64,000 nucleotides of DNA. Source: JAWKZG01 sp041396125 (GTDB taxonomy: Bacteria > Pseudomonadota > Gammaproteobacteria > Competibacterales > Competibacteraceae). The translations under genes and the position numbers were made by a program. Shown one piece after another: positions 35,601 to 43,519 of this stretch; positions within the stretch are counted from its first letter, which is position 1; the number at the start of each line of letters is the position of its first letter. The stretch lies in contig JAWKZG010000003.1 of NCBI GenBank assembly GCA_041396125.1, positions 318,954 through 382,953 on the forward strand, in the 5' to 3' direction. Under the pieces are notes generated by a model. The model was not told the origin of the DNA. It ran no database searches and worked only from the letters and a program-made list of their open reading frames with translations.

Positions 35601-38292
35601 GCCCTGTTGTTGGCTCATCGAAAATAAACAAGGTACCGCCCGGTGACGAGGCAGCCGTTTTGCTTTTGCGGGTTGCCGCCAGATGCCCTGCCAGCTTCAG
35701 ACGCTGCGCCTCGCCGCCGGACAGCGTTGGCACTGGTTGCCCCAAGCGCAGATAATCCAGCCCGACGGCCGCCAGGGGTTCCAGCACCCGCTGCACATCC
35801 CGCTGCTGAGCAAAAAACTGCAATGCTTCAGATACGGTCAGTTCCAGCACATCGGCGATGGATTTGCCGGACAGCGCATCTTGCAGATAAATTTTGACTT
35901 CCAGCACCTCGGGTCGATAGCGACGACCATCACAATCCGGGCAACGCAGGTACACATCGCTCAGAAACTGCATCTCGACATACTCGAAACCATTGCCACC
36001 GCAACTTGGACAGCGGCCATTGCCGGAGTTAAAGCTGAAAGTTCCGGCACTGTAAGCACGCTCTTTCGCTAACGGTTCAGCAGCAAAAAGCTTGCGGATA
36101 GGCTCCAGTGCGCCCACATAACTGGCCGGATTGGAACGGGTTGTTTTGCCAATCGGCGACTGATCCACCATGACCACCTCCGTCAGGTGTTCATAACCGC
36201 TGATCGCCCGATGACGACCGGGCGGATCGGCAGGTTTACCCAGCTGTTTGGTCAGAGCATTGTACAACACATCCTGAATCAAAGTGGATTTACCGGAGCC
36301 GGATACGCCCGTCACGCAGACCAGACGGCGCAGCGGAATCGTGACATCCATATCTTGCAGATTGTGCTCGGCAGCCCCGCGAATGATCAGCTTGGGATCG
36401 CGCCGCTTCGGTACCTGTGCAACACGTTCTGCGCCGATACGCAATTGACCGGCCAGATATCGTGCGGTCAGCGAATCAGGCAATCCCTCGCGTTGCGCAA
36501 CCAGTTGATCGGGCGGGCCGAAAAAAACGATCTCGCCGCCGCGCTCGCCGGGACCAGGGCCAAGATCGAGAATACGATCAGCAGCCAGCATAAGCTGCGG
36601 GTCATGCTCAACGACCAGCAAGGAATTACCGGCATCCCGCAAACGCTGCAACACCTCGATGATACGACCCATATCACGTGGATGCAGCCCGATAGACGGT
36701 TCGTCCAGCACAAACAGGGTATTGACCAGCGACGTGCCCAGTGCCGTTGTCAGATTGATCCGCTGCACTTCTCCACCCGACAGGGTGCGCGACTGCCGGT
36801 CCAGCGTCAGATAACCCAGCCCCACATCGGTCAGATACTTGAGCCGGGTACGAATCTCGCCCAGCAGTAATTCGGTTGCTTCATCCAGTGGGGCAGGCAA
36901 CTGCAGTCCGGCGAAAAACGTATAACAACGAGTAATTGGCAACAGCATGATATCGTGAATGCTCAAACCATCCAGACGCTGAAAATGTGCGTCCGGTACT
37001 ATCACGCTGGCCGGTTTGAAACGCGCTGCCGGTGCCAGAACCGCGTCAGCGTCTTCCCGTCGACCCAGTCGCCACAACAATGACTCGGGCTTGAGGCGAG
37101 CACCCTGACAATCCGGACAGACATGATAAGCGCGGTATTTGGACAGCAGTACCCGGATGTGCATTTTGTAGGCTTTGCTTTCCAGCCACTCGAAAAATCG
37201 CCGCACGCCATACCAGACACCCTGTGTCCAGCCACCTTCGCCTTCAATTACCCAGGCCTGCTGCTCAGCGCTGAGTTCGCGCCAGGGTTTATCGACCGGT
37301 ACACCACGCTGGCGGGCAAATTTGATCAGATCGCGCTGGCATTCACGATTGCTTTCTGTCTGCCACGGCTTGATCGCGCCTTCAGCCAGGGATTTGGCCG
37401 GATCAGGGATCACCAAATCGTACGCCACGCCAATGCTGCGACCGAAACCTCGGCAACCCGGGCATGCCCCTACCGGCGAGTTAAACGAGAAAGTATTCGG
37501 AATGGGTTCCTGATAATGAATATCGCAGTCAGCACAATGCAAGCCATTAGAAAATTTTCGGGTTTCAAGAATTTCACGATCAGCACTCAGACGCTGCACA
37601 CTCAGTTTACCGCGACCAGCCCGAAAAGCGGCTTCCAGCGCTTCGATCATACGGCCGCGCAAGTCGGTGTCATTGACCTGCAAGCGAACTCGATCCTGAA
37701 TCACCGTCAGGTGCTGACCGTTTTGGCTGTGGATTCGGGTATACCCCTGGGCGGCCAGTAATTGGGTGATTTCATCAGCACTGAAATTATCCGGTATCGT
37801 AACCTCGAATGTGATCATCACGACTGAGCCAGCTGGCCACAGCGTACTGAGAGAACGCCAAATGCTGTGCGGATCGTCGCGCCGTATTGGCTGACCGCAA
37901 CCTCGGCAATAAAGTCGGGCCGCACGGGCAAACAAGAGCTTAAGATGATCATTCAGCTCGGTCATCGTGCCCACAGTGGAGCGCGAGGTGCGCACCGGAT
38001 TGGTCTGATCGATAGCGATTGCAGGCGGAATACCATCAATGCGCTCGACCTGGGGTTTGTCCATCCGATCCAGAAACTGACGGGCGTAAGGCGAGAAGGT
38101 TTCAACATACCGCCGCTGACCTTCAGCATAAATCGTGTCAAATGCCAGCGATGATTTGCCTGAACCGCTGACCCCGGTTACCACGATCAATTCGTTTAGC
38201 GGTAAATCCAGATCCAGGTTTTTTAAATTGTGCTGACAGGCACCACGAAGCTGGATACAGGAACCGCTGTGCTGGCTAGAGGCTTTATTCAT
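32654..38292 (-). CDS. uvrA: Tandem (double-length) UvrA excinuclease ATPase, one frameshift
   Basis: UvrA finds DNA lesions and loads UvrB in nucleotide excision repair. This gene encodes two UvrA units in one chain of about 1879 residues: four Walker A motifs (GVSGSGKSSLAF, GVSGSGKSTLIQ, GVSGSGKSTVAF, GVSGSGKSTLVR), four TLSGGE signatures, and paired zinc modules (for example CPSCGGNGFEYVEMQ with CPDCDGRRY, CNSCEGQGIQKIEMS with CELCGG). The unit boundary is near the linker YTVPARSASAAADAIRIHNA. At about 33810 the frame is lost, yet TGQFLRQPLQHPLVAP follows directly in another frame and leads into the last ABC domain, so a single indel splits one gene. Fused UvrA proteins occur in some proteobacteria beside a normal uvrA; their exact role is unclear. 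Confidence 0.9.
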
Positions 38293-38619
38293 ACTGTACT
38301 CAAAAGTTCAGAACGACAGACAATGACCTGCCGGCACCGATTAGATAGCAACGACCCCAAGCTACCAAACGGTATGCGGTCACTGGCTCAAACAACAAGG
38401 TTAAAATACGCTGCGACTGGAAAACGCTGTCTAACAACGATAACAGAGGCGTCAAGTGCTACGGCTGGCCACCACGCGAGTTGTATGATGGACTTTGCCC
38501 ATTTAACCTGAACCGCCAGGATTGCAGTGCTAAATGCTCCGATTTCTGTGTTTAGGTTTGGCGATAGCTTACAGGACTGCTAAATTGCACAGCATCGTCC
38601 TCACCAGAAAGAGCAACGT
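38293..38619. other. Divergent intergenic region between uvrA and the SWIM gene
   Basis: 327 bases between divergent genes. I see no gene, no convincing promoter pair and no LexA box: a CTG...CAG arrangement at the uvrA end has a 12-base spacer, not the required 10. Confidence 0.5.
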
Positions 38620-39960
38620 TTGACTACTGACTGGTCTCCTCAACATATCGCCACGCTGGCACCCGACGCTGCGTCCCTGAAAGCTGCCCAAAAACTGCTT
38701 TCGAGCCGTAACTGGCCGCTGCTGGGCAGCAATGAGCAGGCACTCTGGGGGCATTGCCTGGGCAGCGGCAGCAAACCGTACCTGGTTCGCGTTGCCCTGG
38801 ATGAGCTAGCCTTTAAATGCAGTTGTCCCAGCCGTAAATTTCCGTGCAAGCACGCACTTGCTTTACTGCTGCTGTACGGGCAGGAACGAACACGCTTTCA
38901 GCCCCCCACTGGAGCACCGGACTGGGTGCAGGAATGGCTGGACAGTCGGGCACAACGCAAAAGCAAACAAGCCACGAAAACGGCGTCGAAGGCGGCCGAT
39001 CCGATCGCGCAGAACAAGCGGCAAGAGCAACGAGCTGAAAAAGTCGCGCGTGGCGTCGAGGAATTACAGCGCTGGCTGGAAGATCTGATACGCGCCGGCC
39101 TGGCAGATCTGCCAAGCAAGCCATACCGCTTCTGGGACAATATGCGCGCCCGTCTGATCGATGCCCAGGCACCCGGTCTGGCAAACCGGGTACAAGGGCT
39201 GGCCGCGCTGGTCATCAGTGCCAATCCGGACTGGTCAGAACGCCTGTTGCAGCAATTGGGACAATTATACCTGCTGTTGCAGGCTTATCAGCGCCTGGAT
39301 CAGCTCGACCCCTTGCTGCAACAGGATGTGCGCGGCCTGATCGGCTGGCCGTTTCTCAAAGATACTATCCTGCAGCAATCTGCTCAGATCGATAACTGGG
39401 CGGTACTAAGTCGCGAGCAAACCGAAAATGACAACCTCATCACGCTTAAAATCTGGCTGTACGGCCAACAGCAACAACAACCGGCACTGCTGCTTTATTT
39501 TGCTCCCACCAGCCAGCGTGCCCATCTGCCTAGCGGGCTGTTAGCAGGCCAGATACTACATGGGGCTATACACTATTACCCCTCTGCGACGCCGTTACGC
39601 GCCTTGCTTGGCGAGCATCAAATTGTTACTACAAACGCACCAGCACTAAACGGCCATGCCAACTGCGAGCAGGCACTACGGGCCTACCATCAGGCCTTGT
39701 TGCGTAACCCCTGGCTGGACACTTATCCGCTGTTGCTTGATAACGTCAGCCTGCAGTATTGCGAATCGCGGCTATGCCTGCGCGACTGCGCCCACCGGGA
39801 GCTACCACTGCGGGCGTCAGACGCCACGCTCTGGCACTTGCTGGCACTGGCCGGTTCGGGACCTTGCACACTGTTTGGCGAATGGGATGGCACCCGGTTG
39901 CGGGCGCTGGGGGTAGCAGACACTGCAGCTTACAACACGGTCTTGGAGGCAGGTTTATGA
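38620..39960 (+). CDS. SWIM zinc-finger protein (YehQ-like), first gene of a MoxR/VWA cassette
   Basis: 446 residues with a SWIM domain, CxCx6CxH, at residues Cys67, Cys69, Cys76 and His78 (FKCSCPSRKFPCKHALAL). SWIM domains bind zinc and are expected to contact DNA, RNA or protein. A Lys/Arg/Ala-rich helical linker follows (residues 110-150), then an all-helical region with many Leu and Gln. TTG at 38620 is the likely start, since the family N-terminus is about 60 residues before the finger. The stop overlaps the next gene as ATGA. E. coli YehQ is a SWIM protein of the yehLMPQ cluster, and the same partners (MoxR, DUF5682, VWA) follow here, so the gene set corresponds. Molecular role unknown. 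Confidence 0.85.
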   Translation: MTTDWSPQHIATLAPDAASLKAAQKLLSSRNWPLLGSNEQALWGHCLGSGSKPYLVRVALDELAFKCSCPSRKFPCKHALALLLLYGQERTRFQPPTGAPDWVQEWLDSRAQRKSKQATKTASKAADPIAQNKRQEQRAEKVARGVEELQRWLEDLIRAGLADLPSKPYRFWDNMRARLIDAQAPGLANRVQGLAALVISANPDWSERLLQQLGQLYLLLQAYQRLDQLDPLLQQDVRGLIGWPFLKDTILQQSAQIDNWAVLSREQTENDNLITLKIWLYGQQQQQPALLLYFAPTSQRAHLPSGLLAGQILHGAIHYYPSATPLRALLGEHQIVTTNAPALNGHANCEQALRAYHQALLRNPWLDTYPLLLDNVSLQYCESRLCLRDCAHRELPLRASDATLWHLLALAGSGPCTLFGEWDGTRLRALGVADTAAYNTVLEAGL

Positions 39961-41489
39961 CGGTTTGGGAGGCGCTGAAACAGCATGCCTTGCTGGGCCA
40001 GCAACAGCCTCTCGCCGGAGTGCTTGCGGAGCATGGTACGACACTGGAACCAGAACTCGCAAACGCTCTGGCAAAGGTGCAAACGCTACCCATCGAGCAG
40101 CAGGTACTGCGTGCGATCGCCCTGCTGGGACAATACCGCCAGGTGGGTCGACAATATCCCCGTTCCCAACGCGATAATCTGACTGAAATGCCAGTCTGTG
40201 GCTCAGAAACCCGCCCCGTTTGCGCCAGTCAGTGTCAAACCTGGCTGCACGCCTGGCTGCTGGATGCTGCAGCTGAAGATTTACTGCTCGAATGCCTGAC
40301 GCTAATCGAGCAACACGGGCAACGGGTACCATCCGGTTTACTGGTGCCGTTATTGAATCGCGCCCGGCAAAATCCCGCGTTTCGCAAGCAACTGCCAGTG
40401 CTCGTGCTGGGCGAGCGCGGACAGTGGCTGAGTCAGCTCAATCCGGACTGGCACACATTGTGGCAAACCGATAGCGTCGATGACGAAACCCTGCTGCGAA
40501 CAGGCCCGACTGACTTGCGTGAACAAGCTTTAGGTCGGTTACGCCGCCATGATCCCGCGCATGCCTTGTCTTTATTACAGACATTGTGGCCACAGGAAGG
40601 TGCCAAAACCCGGACCGGGATGCTCATCCAGCTACACCATGGACTACATGCAGGTGATGCCGAGTTTCTGCGACACTGCCAGCAAGACCGCAGTCAGGCT
40701 GTACGCGCTGAGGCTACCCGGCAGCTGGTTTTGCTAGATGACCCGATAATCATCGACACATTGAGCGAGCAGTTACTGGTTTTTTTTCAATTACGACAGC
40801 ATCCCCCGACAACCCGCCTGAATATCCAGCTGCCGGGCCAATTCGATAAAGCCTGGAGCCGTTTCGGGATTAAAGAAAAACCGCCGCGGGGAGGCAAAAA
40901 AGCATTCTGGTTGAGTCAATGGCTGCAATTACTACCACCATCGCAGCTGCTGGCACGTTTGGGAGGCGATTGGGAAACCATTACCGAGGTCTTACACAGC
41001 CACGCTTTTCGGGATACCGTACTGGCTGCCTGGGATAACGCCGCTGTCGCTTATCAGGATGGCGCGTATATCAACTGGCGACTGCAGCACTGTGAGAATC
41101 GGGATTTTATCAACTTGTTCCCGACGCTGGCATCGGGTCTCGAATTCAGTCAGCGGGTCGACCGGCTGGCAAACTTTTTACACGGCGCTTTACTGCAGCT
41201 GCCTGCGCTGTCAATGTGGGAAGTGGTCGAATTGGTAACACCCTGTAGCCCTCTGCCGGCCGACTTGAGCGAACAGCTTATACGGCACTGTCTGCCTGCC
41301 TTGAAGAAGCATCATAGCGATGGTGACAGCGCCCGCCAGGTGGCAACACAGCTGGCAGCAGTTCTTGCTCCCGAGTCCTTTCCATTGCTGGACCGTCTGG
41401 ACTTGCAGGTACCAGCGGCTCTATACGATGCTTACCGGCTGCGTTTTCAGTTGCAGCAAGCATTTATCAGCAGCCCAGAAAACTATTGA
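39957..41489 (+). CDS. DUF5691 protein
   Basis: 510-residue protein, soluble and almost entirely helical, with HEAT-like character (for example DLREQALGRLRRHDPAHALS then LLQTLW, and DRSQAVRAEATRQLVLLDD). It is recognised as DUF5691 mainly by position directly after a SWIM gene and by the C-terminal blocks FGIKEKPPRGGKKAFWLSQW, LLPPSQLLARLGGDWE and FLHGALLQLPALSMW. The ATG overlaps the SWIM stop by 4 bases, so the two are translationally coupled and probably form a complex. No catalytic motif is evident; a scaffold is a reasonable guess. Its last 40 bases lie in an exact 86-bp tandem duplication shared with the 3' end of the convergent PilZ gene. Confidence 0.78.
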   Translation: MTVWEALKQHALLGQQQPLAGVLAEHGTTLEPELANALAKVQTLPIEQQVLRAIALLGQYRQVGRQYPRSQRDNLTEMPVCGSETRPVCASQCQTWLHAWLLDAAAEDLLLECLTLIEQHGQRVPSGLLVPLLNRARQNPAFRKQLPVLVLGERGQWLSQLNPDWHTLWQTDSVDDETLLRTGPTDLREQALGRLRRHDPAHALSLLQTLWPQEGAKTRTGMLIQLHHGLHAGDAEFLRHCQQDRSQAVRAEATRQLVLLDDPIIIDTLSEQLLVFFQLRQHPPTTRLNIQLPGQFDKAWSRFGIKEKPPRGGKKAFWLSQWLQLLPPSQLLARLGGDWETITEVLHSHAFRDTVLAAWDNAAVAYQDGAYINWRLQHCENRDFINLFPTLASGLEFSQRVDRLANFLHGALLQLPALSMWEVVELVTPCSPLPADLSEQLIRHCLPALKKHHSDGDSARQVATQLAAVLAPESFPLLDRLDLQVPAALYDAYRLRFQLQQAFISSPENY

Positions 41490-41621
41490 AAACCCGGTCA
41501 TAAGCGGTGCGGAATTCATCTGACGGATCCACAAAGTTGCAGCAAGCATTTATCAGCAGCCCAGAAAACTATTGAAAACCCGGTCATAAGCGGTGCGGAA
41601 TTCATCTGACGGATCCACAAA
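41450..41621. repeat. Exact 86-bp tandem duplication at convergent gene ends
   Basis: Bases 41450-41535 and 41536-41621 are identical, both beginning GTTGCAGCAAGC and ending GGATCCACAAA. Each copy contains the 3' end of the DUF5691 gene on one strand and of the PilZ gene on the other. With one copy the two genes would overlap by about 23 bases at their ends; with two they are separated. A recent slippage event or a mis-joined assembly overlap both fit. Confidence 0.95.
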
Positions 41622-42197
41622 CGCCAGCCCCATTGCCGAGCTGCTGCACCAGACCACTTGTACCTGACAATCGAACATACCGTGTTCGCACAACGTAACC
41701 CAGAAGGTTTCATTAATGGCCAGAGGTTGCTCGGTGAGCACCCAAACCTCTTTCGGGTTCAGATGTGTGGAAAACAATACCTGATAGCCCTTGGGACAGT
41801 CACGGAGCAAGGCAATGCGGGCTGGAACGGTGTCTTCGGGCGCGCCCAGCCGGACATTACTGACAACATGATCGAACAGCACATCGGTCAGGCTGTTGTA
41901 AAAATCATCGGGCGGATCAATAAATGATATGCCGTAGCCGGTTTTATGCCGGTGCACAACACGAGCCTGGGTTTCAGTAACACCACCGTCTTTTTTTAAC
42001 GCGATCCGAATGACGTCGCCCAAGGGCAGCTCATTATTCGTTTCAAAAAAGGCACCACCAAAACTCAGATCGACCGTGGGAACTGTAAATTCACCATTAA
42101 CTGCATCCGCAACGCAAAACTCGCAGCGCAGGCCAATGCGGGGAAATTTACGCCGCGTATGCGCCGAGGCTCGTTCCATTTTAAGACTTGCAACCAT
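41553..42197 (-). CDS. Double PilZ-domain protein (c-di-GMP receptor candidate)
   Basis: 214 residues in two PilZ-like halves. The first has the c-di-GMP motif: RRKFPRIGLRC (RxxxR) and, about 20 residues later, DLSFGGAFFET (D/NxSxxG), then FIDPPDDFYNSLTDVLFDH. The second half repeats the fold ending (VQVVWCSSSAMGLAFVDPSD then EFRTAYDRVF) but has lost the Arg and Ser motif, so it is probably a degenerate dimerisation or sensor unit. No transmembrane part. The gene is inverted between DUF5691 and moxR, splitting the cassette. Its 3' end lies in the 86-bp duplication. It may control motility or glycan output; a link to the cassette is only positional. Confidence 0.85.
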   Translation of the reverse strand: MVASLKMERASAHTRRKFPRIGLRCEFCVADAVNGEFTVPTVDLSFGGAFFETNNELPLGDVIRIALKKDGGVTETQARVVHRHKTGYGISFIDPPDDFYNSLTDVLFDHVVSNVRLGAPEDTVPARIALLRDCPKGYQVLFSTHLNPKEVWVLTEQPLAINETFWVTLCEHGMFDCQVQVVWCSSSAMGLAFVDPSDEFRTAYDRVFNSFLGC

Positions 42198-42410
42198 GAA
42201 GTATGCTCATACTCGTGAGTAATGATTAATCCGAATCGGGGTACACAACAAACTGACTTAATTTGACCAAAATCGTCATTGATTATTCACATAGCGCGGT
42301 GGATGTTGCCCAGATCAGCGTTTGTAATTTCTAGATTGCAAGAGCTATACCACTCGCTTGATAACATCTCATTAGCTTACGATTAGTTTATCTGCCATCC
42401 GGGAATAAAT

Positions 42411-43503
42411 ATGAGCCATACTGCCATCACCGCCGTATTACGCGAACATGCCGAGCAGTCCTTCCACGCTGAACTGGACGCGCTCAAACGCATTGACGAC
42501 AAACCCCGACCTGCCAATTGGCACTTGTCCCCCTGGGCCGTTTCAACCTATCTACTGGGTGGCACACTGGACGACGGCTTCGAAATCAGCCCCAAATATA
42601 TTGGCAACCGGCGCCTGATCGAAATCGCGATCGCCACTCTGGCTACCGACCGTGCCTTATTACTATATGGGCTGCCAGGCACGGCCAAGTCCTGGGTCTC
42701 GGAACATCTGGCGGCAGCCGTTTGCGGCGATTCGACCCTCCTGGTCCAGGGCACTGCCGGCACCAGCGAAGAAGCTCTCCGTTACGGCTGGAATTATGCC
42801 CTGCTGCTGGCTCATGGCCCATCCAGCGATGCCCTGGTCAGCAGCCCTTTAGTACGGGCGATGGAGCTGGGCAAGATTGCCCGCATTGAGGAACTGTCCC
42901 GGATTCCTGCTGATGTGCAGGATACCCTGATCACAGTGCTCAGTGAAAAACGTTGCCCATCCCGGAGCTGAACGACGAGGTTCAGCCCAACGCGGCTTCA
43001 ATCTGATCGCCACCGCGAACAACCGCGACCGCGGTGTCAATGAATTATCCAGCGCGCTGAAACGACGCTTCAACACGGTTATTCTGCCGCTACCGGCGAC
43101 ACTGGAAGAGGAAGTCCAAATCGTCGAACGTCGGGTCAAGGATATGGGGAAGGCGCTGGAGTTACCGGTTGAGCCGTCGGCTATAGCAGAAATCCAGCGG
43201 GTAGTGATGATTTTCCGGGAGTTGCGTGAAGGCACAACGCTGGACGGACGGGAAAAACTCAAATCCCCCAGCGGGACACTCAGTACCGCGGAAGCCATCT
43301 CGGTGATCAATAGCGGTATCAGTCTGGCGCTGCACTTCGGCGACGGCGAGGTCAAAACCCGGGACATTGCCTCCAGCCTGATCGGGGCGGTAGTCAAAGA
43401 CCCGGTACAGGACGCTGTCGTCTGGCGCGAATATCTGGAGACCGTGGCCAAAGAGCGCAGCGGCTGGTCAGATCTTTATCGCGCCTGCCGCGAACTCAGC
43501 TAG
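42411..43503 (+). CDS. MoxR-family AAA+ ATPase (YehL-like), two frameshifts
   Basis: AAA+ ATPase thought to remodel or chaperone partner complexes together with a VWA protein. Walker A is GLPGTAKS (residues 87-94); Walker B is the acidic ARIEELSRIP; sensor 1 is FNLIATANNRDRGVNELSSA, with the arginine finger region LKRRFNTV. The frame breaks at 42946-42950 (five A where six give EKTLPIPELNDEVQP) and again near 42988, after which RGFNLIATAN resumes. Rejoined length is 364 residues, matching E. coli YehL in size and motifs. The gene stands 16 bases before DUF5682. The lesions are single-base deletions, one in a homopolymer, so the protein is probably intact in the organism. Confidence 0.87.
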
Positions 43504-43519
43504 CGCCGGAGGGCATTTT

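Noticed and set aside
38290..38312. LexA box upstream of the tandem uvrA
   Set aside because: CTG and CAG are 12 bases apart; the LexA operator needs 10, and the middle is not an AT alternation.
43386..43397. GGCGGTAGTCAA in moxR as an ops element
   Set aside because: The required T at position 11 is missing and the site is inside coding sequence.
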